A DNA stretch of 64,000 nucleotides. It comes from Osedax fenrisi (Eukaryota; Annelida; Polychaeta; Sabellida; Siboglinidae). Positions 23,791-37,100 of this stretch are shown piece after piece (position 1 is the stretch's first letter; each line of letters starts with the position of its first letter). The notes beneath the pieces were generated by a model. It searched no databases and was not told the origin of the DNA. It saw only the letters and a list, made by a program, of their open reading frames with translations. The stretch covers positions 90,785,461 to 90,849,460 of the forward strand of contig OZ025240.1 of assembly GCA_964019155.1 (NCBI GenBank), read 5' to 3'. The translations under genes were made by a program, and so were the position numbers.

Positions 23791-23830
23791 ATTCAATTCA
23801 ATTCAATTCAATTCAATTCAATTCAATTCA
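23791..23830 (+). repeat. (ATTCA)8 tandem 3' tail of the LINE
   Basis: Exactly eight copies of ATTCA (40 bp) directly after the 3' UTR. LINEs of the CR1, L2 and I types end in short tandem repeats instead of poly(A), so this is read as the element's terminus. Confidence 0.85.
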
Positions 23831-23831
23831 A

Positions 23832-23865
23832 TATATATATATATATATATATATAGATATAGTAT

Positions 23866-23945
<80 letters not shown>

Positions 23946-24002
23946 TATTACTTATAAATATGGTAATAAAATGAATCTTATTTTGATCATATAAGATGAA
24001 TT

Positions 24003-24039
<37 letters not shown>

Positions 24040-24283
24040 ATTTAATAAATAACAACCTATAGGTTGTAACAAACTATATATATAGATTTATATTTATAGA
24101 GTTTTAAATAATATATATATATATATATATGTAATATATTACATATATATATACGGTATATAATATAAAACATATTTACTACAATACATTGTTATTAGGC
24201 AATTTCACATTATGTCTACGTTCTAATATAAGTTATAGTATAAGTTCTAAAACATTGAACTGGATATTGAATTATGTACACAT
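23832..24283. repeat. Cluster of (AT)n microsatellites
   Basis: TA-dinucleotide runs at about 23832-23855, 23872-23942, 24007-24036 and 24109-24130, separated by short unique sequence. The minus-strand frame through this region is repeat-derived. Confidence 0.9.
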
Positions 24284-24520
24284 ATGAATATATTAAAAGC
24301 ACACGAAATATATTGTATAACTTTATTAATAATAGGTTTCACTACACTACATGCTATGGCGTTAATTAGCCGACTTTGGGTGGGCGTTAAGGTGTTTTTA
24401 AAGTATACTTTTCCTAAAATGGGAGTTGAAACGCATTCGTCTACCTATAAGAGATCATTAATAAATGAACTACGAACAAATTTAAATCGCTCTATTAGAA
24501 AATCAGGCAGGAAGGCCTAG
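24284..24520 (+). CDS. Hypothetical 78-residue ORF or exon-like island
   Basis: The frame from the ATG at 24284 to the TAG at 24518 has a hydrophobic N-terminal part (ITLLIIGFTTLHAMALI) and a basic C-terminal part including RLWVGVKVFLKYTF, MGVETHSSTYKRSL and RKSGRKA. From about 24340 the DNA is notably richer in G/C than its surroundings. An in-frame AG near 24334 could be an acceptor, and a second Met (codon 25, in HAMALI) is another possible start. I recognise no family. It might be a host exon or a fragment of an unrecognised transposon protein. Confidence 0.3.
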   Translation: MNILKAHEIYCITLLIIGFTTLHAMALISRLWVGVKVFLKYTFPKMGVETHSSTYKRSLINELRTNLNRSIRKSGRKA

Positions 24521-24630
24521 AAATTTAACATGGGGAAGATATGAAATTTATAATGGGGTGAATAGGCGTATATTTGTTTACCATTTTATTACATTATACT
24601 ACCATGTTAGATACACACTTTTTTGTGTGT

Positions 24631-24666
<36 letters not shown>

Positions 24667-25421
24667 TAAATTTTATAAAAAATAATACATTTTATTTTTT
24701 TTTGATTTATTTCCAAGAATTTTTATTAATTTCTAGGATAAAAAAAAAATAATAATTTTTCCGTGTTATTATGTACTACCATTAAATAATGAGTAAACAA
24801 CTACTGAATATATATATATATATATATTACTATTGTAGGAATCATATTATGTTAATATTGTGATATTTAATAAATACATGATCAAAATATTACCTTATAC
24901 GCACTTTTTTAGTAAAAAATCTTAAAAAATGTTAGATTTCAAATATATTTTTGTGGCTACTTTTTTTTTTAAATTTTATTTATTTTTTAATGATACCTTA
25001 ACATCATTGAAACACATACATTTTTTTTTGGAATCGGAGCATAGCTTCTAATTTTAATATAAATTTTAAAATAAATAAAAATCATATACAATTTTATATT
25101 TTCAATTATTTACTAAACCACAATAACATAAAATATAAATCATATAATTGTTTCATTATATTATTTATATATATATACATAGTTAATAGTTTGATTGTAG
25201 ATTCATAATGTATTTAGTGCCTATATTAACACATTCAATTTATATGTATTTATGACTATAAATTTATCACCAAGAAATATTCATAACTGTATAATTACAT
25301 TAATAGGGAAATATTAAAAAGCTTGATATTATTTTTTTTTCATATTATATAAATGTAAATGTATTATAAGAAGTATATATAAATATATTAAAGTTGATTT
25401 ATAAATTATAAAAATAAAAAT
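24521..25421. other. AT-rich non-coding flank of the satellite array
   Basis: No gene is recognised. It contains a perfect hairpin at 24613-24630 (ACACAC, six T, GTGTGT) and (AT)n at 24638-24661 and 24810-24828. Sequence is ordinary AT-rich DNA up to the first satellite-like bases at 25422. Confidence 0.55.
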
Positions 25422-25920
25422 GTCGAACCAATCGAACCGTACTTTTCAAATATATAGTACGAACGAACCGTACTTTTCAAATATCTAGTACGATCGAACC
25501 GTACTATTCAAATATCTAGTACGAACGAACCGTACTTTTCAAATATCTAGTACGAACGAACCGTACTTTTCAAATATCTAGTACGAACGAACCGTACTTT
25601 TCAAATATCTAGTACGAACGAACCGTACTTTTCAAATATCTAGTACGAACGAACCGTACTTTTCAAATATCTATTACGAACGAACCGTACTTTTAAAATA
25701 TCTAGAACGAACGAACCGTACTTTTCAAATATCTAATACAGACGAACCGTACTTTTCAAATATCTAGTACGAAAGAACCGTACTTTTCAAATATCTATTA
25801 CGAACGAACCGTACTTTTCAAATATCTAGTACGAACGAACCGTACTTTTCAAATATCTATTACGAACGAACCGTACTTTTAAAATATCTATTACGAACGA
25901 ACCGTACTTTTCAAATATCT

Positions 25921-28900
25921 AGAACGAACGAACCGTACTTTTCAAATATCTAATACAGACGAACCGTACTTTTCAAATATCTAGTACAGACGAACCGTAC
26001 TTTTCAAATATCTAGTACGAAAGAACCGTACTTTTCAAATATCTATTACGAACGAACCGTACTTTTCAAATATCTAGTACGAACGAACCGTACTTTTCAA
26101 ATATCTATTACGAACGAACCGTACTTTTCAAATATCTAGTACGAACGAACCGTACTTTTCAAATATCTATTACGAACGAACCGTACTTTTCAAATATCTA
26201 TTACGAACGAACCGTACTTTTCAAATATCTAGTACGAACGAACCGTACTTTTCAAATATCTATTACGAACGAACCGTACTTTTCAAATAACTAGTACGAA
26301 CGAACCGTACTTTTCAAATATCTATTACAAACGAACCGTACTTTTCAAATATCTATTACGAACGAACCGTACTTTTCAAATATCTAGTACGAACGAACCG
26401 TACTTTTCAAATATCTAGTACGAACGAACCGTACTTTTCAAATATCTATTACGAACGAACCGTACTTTTCAAATATCTATTACGAACGAACCGTACTTTT
26501 AAAATATCTATTACGAACGAACCGTACTTTTCAAATATCTAGAACGAACGAACCGTACTTTTCAAATATCTAATACAGACGAACCGTACTTTTCAAATAT
26601 CTAGTACGAAAGAACCGTACTTTTCAAATATCTATTACGAACGAACCGTACTTTTAAAATATCTATTACGAACGAACCGTACTTTTCAAATATCTAGAAC
26701 GAACGAACCGTACTTTTCAAATATCTAATACAGACGAACCGTACTTTTCAAATATCTAGTACAGACGAACCGTACTTTTCAAATATCTATTACGAACGAA
26801 CCGTACTTTTCAAATATCTAGTACGAACGAACCGTACTTTTCAAATATCTAGTACGAACGAACCGTACTTTTCAAATATCTAGTACGAACGAACCGTACT
26901 TTTCAAATATCTATTACGAAAGAACCGTACTTTTCAAATATCTAGAACGAACGAACCGTGCTTTTCAAATATCTAATACAGACGAACCGTACTTTTCAAA
27001 TATCTAGTACGAACGAACCGTACTTTTCAAATATCTAGTACGAACGAACCGTACTTTTCAAATATCTATTACGAAAGAACCGTACTTTTCAAATATCTAG
27101 TACGAAAGAACCGTACTTTTCAAATATATATTACGAACGAACCGTACTTTTCAAATATCTATTACGAACGAACCGTACTTTTAAAATATCTATTACGAAC
27201 GAACCGTACTTTTAAAATATCTATTACGAAAGAACCGTACTTTTCAAATATCTAGTACGAACGAACCGTACTTTTCAAATATCTAGTACGAACGAACCGT
27301 ACTTTTCAAATATCTAATACAGACGAACCGTACTTTTCAAATATCTAGTACGAACGAACCGTACTTTTCTAATATCTAGTACGAACGAACCGTACTTTTC
27401 AAATATCTATTACGAAAGAACCGTACTTTTCAAATATCTAGTACGAACGAAACGTACTTTTCAAATATCTATTACGAACGAACCGTACTTTTCAAATATC
27501 TAGTACGAACGAACCGTACTTTTCAAATATCTATTACGAACGAACCGTACTTTTCAAATATCTAGTACGAACGAACCGTACTTTTCAAATATCTAGTACG
27601 AACGAACCGTACTTTTCAAATATCTAGTACGAACGAACCGTACTTTTCAAATATCTATTACGAAAGAACCGTACTTTTCAAATATCTAGAACGAACGAAC
27701 CGTGCTTTTCAAATATCTAATACAGACGAACCGTACTTTTCAAATATCTAGTACGAACGAACCGTACTTTTCAAATATCTAGTACGAACGAACCGTACTT
27801 TTCAAATATCTATTACGAAAGAACCGTACTTTTCAAATATCTAGTACGAAAGAACCGTACTTTTCAAATATATATTACGAACGAACCGTACTTTTCAAAT
27901 ATCTATTACGAACGAACCGTACTTTTAAAATATCTATTACGAACGAACCGTACTTTTAAAATATCTATTACGAAAGAACCGTACTTTTCAAATATCTAGT
28001 ACGAACGAACCGTACTTTTCAAATATCTAGTACGAACGAACCGTACTTTTCAAATATCTAATACAGACGAACCGTACTTTTCAAATATCTAGTACGAACG
28101 AACCGTACTTTTCTAATATCTAGTACGAACGAACCGTACTTTTCAAATATCTATTACGAAAGAACCGTACTTTTCAAATATCTAGTACGAACGAAACGTA
28201 CTTTTCAAATATCTATTACGAACGAACCGTACTTTTCAAATATCTAGTACGAACGAACCGTACTTTTCAAATATCTAGAACGAACGAACCGTACTTTTCA
28301 AATATCTAATACAGACGAACCGTACTTTTCAAATATCTAGTACAGACGAACCGTACTTTTCAAATATCTAGTACGAAAGAACCGTACTTTTCAAATATCT
28401 ATTACGAACGAACCGTACTTTTCAAATATCTAGTACGAACGAACCGTACTTTTCAAATATCTATTACGAACGAACCGTACTTTTCAAATATCTAGTACGA
28501 ACGAAACGTACTTTTCAAATATCTATTACGAACGAACCGTACTTTTCAAATATCTATTACGAACGAACCGTACTTTTCAAATATCTAGTACGAACGAACC
28601 GTACTTTTCAAATATCTATTACGAACGAACCGTACTTTTCAAATAACTAGTACGAACGAACCGTACTTTTCAAATATCTATTACAAACGAACCGTACTTT
28701 TCAAATATCTATTACGAACGAACCGTACTTTTCAAATATCTAGTACGAACGAACCGTACTTTTCAAATATCTAGTACGAACGAACCGTACTTTTCAAATA
28801 TCTATTACGAACGAACCGTACTTTTCAAATATCTATTACGAACGAACCGTACTTTTAAAATATCTATTACGAACGAACCGTACTTTTCAAATATCTAGAA

Positions 28901-29881
28901 CGAACGAACCGTACTTTTCAAATATCTAATACAGACGAACCGTACTTTTCAAATATCTAGTACGAAAGAACCGTACTTTTCAAATATCTATTACGAACGA
29001 ACCGTACTTTTAAAATATCTATTACGAACGAACCGTACTTTTCAAATATCTAGAACGAACGAACCGTACTTTTCAAATATCTAATACAGACGAACCGTAC
29101 TTTTCAAATATCTAGTACAGACGAACCGTACTTTTCAAATATCTATTACGAACGAACCGTACTTTTCAAATATCTAGTACGAACGAACCGTACTTTTCAA
29201 ATATCTAGTACGAACGAACCGTACTTTTCAAATATCTAGTACGAACGAACCGTACTTTTCAAATATCTATTACGAAAGAACCGTACTTTTCAAATATCTA
29301 GAACGAACGAACCGTGCTTTTCAAATATCTAATACAGACGAACCGTACTTTTCAAATATCTAGTACGAACGAACCGTACTTTTCAAATATCTAGTACGAA
29401 CGAACCGTACTTTTCAAATATCTATTACAAAAGAACCGTACTTTTCAAATATCTAGTACGAAAGAACCGTACTTTTCAAATATATATTACGAACGAACCG
29501 TACTTTTCAAATATCTATTACGAACGAACCGTACTTTTAAAATATCTATTACGAACGAACCGTACTTTTAAAATATCTATTACGAAAGAACCGTACTTTT
29601 CAAATATCTAGTACGAACGAACCGTACTTTTCAAATATCTAGTACGAACGAACCGTACTTTTCAAATATCTAATACAGACGAACCGTACTTTTCAAATAT
29701 CTAGTACGAACGAACCGTACTTTTCTAATATCTAGTACGAACGAACCGTACTTTTCAAATATCTATTACGAAAGAACCGTACTTTTCAAATATCTAGTAC
29801 GAACGAAACGTACTTTTCAAATATCTATTACGAACGAACCGTACTTTTCAAATATCTAGTACGAACGAACCGTACTTTTCA
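25921..29881 (+). repeat. Higher-order repeat: about 1.6-kb blocks 2,356 bp apart
   Basis: Positions 25921-27525 match 28277-29881 monomer by monomer at an offset of 2,356 bp (76 monomers), with few differences (for example at 28506 and 29409). The marker change ACCGTGC (TAC to TGC) occurs at 26960, 27704 and 29316, that is 24 and 52 monomers apart, so a third partial copy lies between. This shows block duplication, not monomer-by-monomer growth. Confidence 0.85.
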
Positions 29882-29999
29882 AATATCTAGAACGAACGAA
29901 CCGTACTTTTCAAATATCTAATACAGACGAACCGTACTTTTCAAATATCTAGTACGAACGAACCGTACTTTTCAAATATCTAGTACGAACGAACCGTAC

Positions 30000-30650
30000 T
30001 TTTCAAATATCTATTACGAAAGAACCGTACTTTTCAAATATCTAGTACGAACGAACCGTACTTTTCAAATATCTATTACGAACGAACCGTACTTTTCAAA
30101 TATCTATTACGAACGAACCGTACTTTTAAAATATCTATTACGAACGAACCGTACTTTTCAAATATCTATTACGAAAGAACCGTACTTTTCAAATATCTAG
30201 TACGAACGAACCGTACTTTTCAAATATCTAGTACGAACGAACCGTACTTTTCAAATATCTATTACGAAAGAACCGTACTTTTCAAATATCTAGTACGAAC
30301 GAACCGTACTTTTCAAATATCTATTACGAACGAACCGTACTTTTCAAATATCTATTACGAACGAACCGTACTTTTAAAATATCTATTACGAACGAACCGT
30401 ACTTTTCAAATATCTATTACGAAAGAACCGTACTTTTCAAATATCTAGTACGAACGAACCGTACTTTTCAAATATCTAGTACGAACGAACCGTACTTTTC
30501 AAATATCTATTACGAAAGAACCGTACTTTTCAAATATCTAGTACGAACGAACCGTACTTATCAAATATCTATTACGAACGAACCGTACTTTTCAAATATC
30601 TATTACTAACGAACCGTACTTTTAAAATATCTATTACGAACGAACCGTAC
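30000..30650 (+). repeat. 248-bp (8-monomer) higher-order repeat, three copies
   Basis: The monomer ending TTTTAAAAT recurs at 30124, 30372 and 30620, exactly 248 bp apart, with the neighbouring variants in the same order. The same 248-bp spacing recurs at 37409, 37657 and 37905, so the three-copy block was itself duplicated about 7.3 kb away. Confidence 0.85.
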
Positions 30651-31118
30651 TTTTCAAATATCTAGTACGAAAGAACCGTACTTTTCAAATATCTATTACG
30701 AACGAACCGTACTTTTAAAATATATATTACGAACGAACCGTACTTTTCAAATATCTAGAACGAACGAACCGTACTTTTCAAATATCTAATACAGACGAAC
30801 CGTACTTTTCAAATATCTAGTACGAAAGAACCGTACTTTTCAAATATCTATTACGAACGAACCGTACTTTTCAAATATCTAATACGAACGAACCGTACTT
30901 TTCAAATATCTATTACGAACGAACCGTACTTTTCAAATATCTAGTACAGACGAACCGTACTTTTCAAATATCTAGTACGAAAGAACCGTACTTTTCAAAT
31001 ATCTATTACGAACGAACCGTACTTTTCAAATATCTAATACGAACGAACCGTACTTTTCAAATATCTAGTACAGACGAACCGTACTTTTCAAATATCTAGT
31101 ACGAAAGAACCGTACTTT

Positions 31119-34100
31119 ATAAATAACTATTACGAACGTACCGTACTTTTCAAATATCTAATACGAACGAACCGTACTTTTCAAATATCTATTACGAACG
31201 AACCGTACTTTTCAAATATCTAGTACAGACGAACCGTACTTTTCAAATATCTATTACGAACGAACCGTACTTTTCAAATATCTATTACGAAAGAACCGTA
31301 CTTTTCAAATATCTAGTACGAACGAACCGTACTTTTCAAATATCTATTACGAACGAACCGTACTTTTCAAATATCTATTACGAACGAACCGTACTTTTAA
31401 AATATCTATTACGAACGAACCGTACTTTTCAAATATCTATTACGAAAGAACCGTACTTTTCAAATATCTAGTACGAACGAACCGTACTTTTCAAATATCT
31501 AATACAGACGAACCGTACTTTTCAAATATCTAGAACGAACGAACCGTACTTTTCAAATATCTAATACAGACGAACCGTACTTTTCAAATATCTAGTACGA
31601 AAGAACCGTACTTTTCAAATATCTATTACGAACGAACCGTACTTTTAAAATATCTATTACGAACGAACCGTACTTTTCAAATATCTAGAACGAACGAACC
31701 GTACTTTTCAAATATCTAATACAGACGAACCGTACTTTTCAAATATCTAGTACGAAAGAACCGTACTTTTCAAATATCTAGTACAGACGAACCGTACTTT
31801 TCAAATATCTAGAACGAACGAACCGTACTTTTCAAATATCTAATACAGACGAACCGTACTTTTCAAATATCTAATACAGACGAACCGTACTTTTCAAATA
31901 TCTAGAACGAACGAACCGTACTTTTCAAATATCTAATACAGACGAACCGTACTTTTCAAATATCTAGTACGAAAGAACCGTACTTTTCAAATATCTATTA
32001 CGAACGAACCGTACTTTTAAAATATCTATTACGAACGAACCGTACTTTTCAAATATCTAGAACGAACGAACCGTACTTTTCAAATATCTAATACAGACGA
32101 ACCGTATTTTTCAAATATCTAGTACGAAAGAACCGTACTTTTCAAATATCTATTACGAACGAACCGTACTTTTCAAATATCTAATACGAACGAACCGTAC
32201 TTTTCAAATATCTATTACGAACGAACCGTACTTTTCAAATATCTAGTACAGACGAACCGTACTTTTCAAATATCTAGTACGAAAGAACCGTACTTTTCAA
32301 ATATCTATTACGAACGAACCGTACTTTTCAAATATCTAATACGAACGAACCGTACTTTTCAAATATCTAGTACAGACGAACCGTACTTTTCAAATATCTA
32401 GTACGAAAGAACCGTACTTTATAAATAACTATTACGAACGTACCGTACTTTTCAAATATCTAATACGAACGAACCGTACTTTTCAAATATCTAGTACAGA
32501 CGAACCGTACTTTTCAAATATCTATTACGAACGAACCGTACTTTTCAAATATCTAGTACGAACGAACCGTACTTTTCAAATATCTATTACGAAAGAACCG
32601 TACTTTTCAAATATCTAGTACGAACGAACCGTACTTTTCAAATATCTAGTACGAACGAACCGTACTTTTCAAATATCTATTACGAAAGAACCGTACTTTT
32701 CAAATATCTATTACGAACGAACCGTACTTTTCAAATATCTAGTGCGAACGAACCGTACTTTTCAAATATCTATTACGAAAGAACCGTACTTTTCAAATAT
32801 CTAGTACAGACGAACCGTACTTTTCAAATATCTATTACGAACGAACCGTACTTTTCAAATATCTAGTACGAACGAACCGTACTTTTCAAATATCTATTAC
32901 GAACGAACCGTACTTTTCAAATATCTATTACGAACGAACCGTACTTTTTAAATATCTATTACGAACGAACCGTACTTTTCAAATATCTAGTACGAACGAA
33001 CCGTACTTTTCAAATATCTAGTACGAACGAACCGTACTTTTCAAATATCTAATACAGACGAACCGTACTTTTCAAATATCTAGTACGAACGAACCGTACT
33101 TTTCTAATATCTAGTACGAACGAACCGTACTTTTCAAATATCTATTACGAAAGAACCGTACTTTTCAAATATCTAGTACGAACGAAACGTACTTTTCAAA
33201 TATCTATTACGAACGAACCGTACTTTTCAAATATCTAGTACGAACGAACCGTACTTTTCAAATATCTAGAACGAACGAACCGTACTTTTCAAATATCTAA
33301 TACAGACGAACCGTACTTTTCAAATATCTAGTACGAACGAACCGTACTTTTCAAATATCTAGTACGAACGAACCGTACTTTTCAAATATCTAATACAGAC
33401 GAACCGTACTTTTCAAATATCTAGTACGAAAGAACCGTACTTTTCAAATATCTATTACGAACGAACCGTACTTTTAAAATATCTATTACGAACGAACCGT
33501 ACTTTTCAAATATCTAGAACGAACGAACCGTACTTTTCAAATATCTAATACAGACGAACCGTATTTTTCAAATATCTAGTACGAAAGAACCGTACTTTTC
33601 AAATATCTATTACGAACGAACCGTACTTTTCAAATATCTAATACGAACGAACCGTACTTTTCAAATATCTATTACGAACGAACCGTACTTTTCAAATATC
33701 TAGTACAGACGAACCGTACTTTTCAAATATCTAGTACGAAAGAACCGTACTTTTCAAATATCTATTACGAACGAACCGTACTTTTCAAATATCTAATACG
33801 AACGAACCGTACTTTTCAAATATCTAGTACAGACGAACCGTACTTTTCAAATATCTAGTACGAAAGAACCGTACTTTATAAATAACTATTACGAACGTAC
33901 CGTACTTTTCAAATATCTAATACGAACGAACCGTACTTTTCAAATATCTATTACGAACGAACCGTACTTTTCAAATATCTAGTACAGACGAACCGTACTT
34001 TTCAAATATCTATTACGAACGAACCGTACTTTTCAAATATCTAGTACGAACGAACCGTACTTTTCAAATATCTATTACGAAAGAACCGTACTTTTCAAAT

Positions 34101-37100
34101 ATCTAGTACGAACGAACCGTACTTTTCAAATATCTAGTACGAACGAACCGTACTTTTCAAATATCTATTACGAAAGAACCGTACTTTTCAAATATCTATT
34201 ACGAACGAACCGTACTTTTCAAATATCTAGTGCGAACGAACCGTACTTTTCAAATATCTATTACGAAAGAACCGTACTTTTCAAATATCTAGTACAGACG
34301 AACCGTACTTTTCAAATATCTATTACGAACGAACCGTACTTTTCAAATATCTAGTACGAACGAACCGTACTTTTCAAATATCTATTACGAACGAACCGTA
34401 CTTTTCAAATATCTATTACGAACGAACCGTACTTTTTAAATATCTATTACGAACGAACCGTACTTTTCAAATATCTAGTACGAACGAACCGTACTTTTCA
34501 AATATCTAGTACGAACGAACCGTACTTTTCAAATATCTAATACAGACGAACCGTACTTTTCAAATATCTAGTACGAACGAACCGTACTTTTCTAATATCT
34601 AGTACGAACGAACCGTACTTTTCAAATATCTATTACGAAAGAACCGTACTTTTCAAATATCTAGTACGAACGAAACGTACTTTTCAAATATCTATTACGA
34701 ACGAACCGTACTTTTCAAATATCTAGTACGAACGAACCGTACTTTTCAAATATCTAGAACGAACGAACCGTACTTTTCAAATATCTAATACAGACGAACC
34801 GTACTTTTCAAATATCTAGTACGAACGAACCGTACTTTTCAAATATCTAGTACGAACGAACCGTACTTTTCAAATATCTATTACGAAAGAACCGTACTTT
34901 TCAAATATCTAGTACGAACGAACCGTACTTTTCAAATATCTATTACGAACGAACCGTACTTTTCAAATATCTATTACGAACGAACCGTACTTTTAAAATA
35001 TCTATTACGAACGAACCGTACTTTTCAAATATCTATTACGAAAGAACCGTACTTTTCAAATATCTAGTACGAACGAACCGTACTTTTCAAATATCTAGAA
35101 CGAACGAACCGTACTTTTCAAATATCTAATACAGACGAACCGTATTTTTCAAATATCTAGTACGAAAGAACCGTACTTTTCAAATATCTATTACGAACGA
35201 ACCGTACTTTTCAAATATCTAATACGAACGAACCGTACTTTTCAAATATCTATTACGAACGAACCGTACTTTTCAAATATCTAGTACAGACGAACCGTAC
35301 TTTTCAAATATCTAGTACGAAAGAACCGTACTTTTCAAATATCTATTACGAACGAACCGTACTTTTCAAATATCTAATACGAACGAACCGTACTTTTCAA
35401 ATATCTAGTACAGACGAACCGTACTTTTCAAATATCTAGTACGAAAGAACCGTACTTTATAAATAACTATTACGAACGTACCGTACTTTTCAAATATCTA
35501 ATACGAACGAACCGTACTTTTAAAATATCTAGAACGAAAGAACCGTACTTTTCAAATATCTATTACGAACGAACCGTACTTTTCAAATATCTAATACGAA
35601 CGAACCGTACTTTTCAAATATCTATTACGAACGAACCGTACTTTTAAAATATCTATTACGAACGAACCGTACTTTTCAAATATCTAGAACGAACGAACCG
35701 TACTTTTCAAATATCTAATACAGACGAACCGTACTTTTCAAATATCTAGTACGAAAGAACCGTACTTTTCAAATATCTAGTACAGACGAACCGTACTTTT
35801 CAAATATCTAGAACGAACGAACCGTACTTTTCAAATATCTAATACAGACGAACCGTACTTTTCAAATATCTAATACAGACGAACCGTACTTTTCAAATAT
35901 CTAGAACGAACGAACCGTACTTTTCAAATATCTAATACAGACGAACCGTACTTTTCAAATATCTAGTACGAAAGAACCGTACTTTTCAAATATCTATTAC
36001 GAACGAACCGTACTTTTAAAATATCTATTACGAACGAACCGTACTTTTCAAATATCTAGAACGAACGAACCGTACTTTTCAAATATCTAATACAGACGAA
36101 CCGTATTTTTCAAATATCTAGTACGAAAGAACCGTACTTTTCAAATATCTATTACGAACGAACCGTACTTTTCAAATATCTAATACGAACGAACCGTACT
36201 TTTCAAATATCTAATACGAACGAACCGTACTTTTCAAATATCTAGTACAGACGAACCGTACTTTTCAAATATCTAGTACGAAAGAACCGTACTTTATAAA
36301 TAACTATTACGAACGTACCGTACTTTTCAAATATCTAATACGAACGAACCGTACTTTTCAAATATCTATTACGAACGAACCGTACTTTTCAAATATCTAG
36401 TACAGACGAACCGTACTTTTCAAATATCTATTACGAACGAACCGTACTTTTCAAATATCTAGTACGAACGAACCGTACTTTTCAAATATCTATTACGAAA
36501 GAACCGTACTTTTCAAATATCTAGTACGAACGAACCGTACTTTTCAAATATCTAGTACGAACGAACCGTACTTTTCAAATATCTATTACGAAAGAACCGT
36601 ACTTTTCAAATATCTATTACGAACGAACCGTACTTTTCAAATATCTAGTGCGAACGAACCGTACTTTTCAAATATCTATTACGAAAGAACCGTACTTTTC
36701 AAATATCTAGTACAGACGAACCGTACTTTTCAAATATCTATTACGAACGAACCGTACTTTTCAAATATCTAGTACGAACGAACCGTACTTTTCAAATATC
36801 TATTACGAACGAACCGTACTTTTCAAATATCTATTACGAACGAACCGTACTTTTTAAATATCTATTACGAACGAACCGTACTTTTCAAATATCTAGTACG
36901 AACGAACCGTACTTTTCAAATATCTAGTACGAACGAACCGTACTTTTCAAATATCTAATACAGACGAACCGTACTTTTCAAATATCTAGTACGAACGAAC
37001 CGTACTTTTCTAATATCTAGTACGAACGAACCGTACTTTTCAAATATCTATTACGAAAGAACCGTACTTTTCAAATATCTAGTACGAACGAAACGTACTT

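Larger units (their letters stand above)
22490..23830 (+). mobile_element. 5'-truncated CR1/Jockey-like LINE with 3' UTR and tandem tail
   Basis: The element begins inside the RT domain (5' truncation is usual for LINE insertions) and keeps its natural 3' end. The RT frame ends at a TAA at 23471-23473; a 3' UTR of about 310 bp, AATAAA at 23781 and an exact (ATTCA)8 tail follow. The tail runs straight into (AT)n. Apart from one TGA the preserved coding part is open, so it is the youngest-looking LINE in the window after the one at the left edge. The 5' boundary is approximate. Confidence 0.85.

Noticed and set aside
19917..24072. Tyr/Ile-rich frames at 19917-20171 and 23818-24072
   Set aside because: Both are translations of (AT)n repeats.
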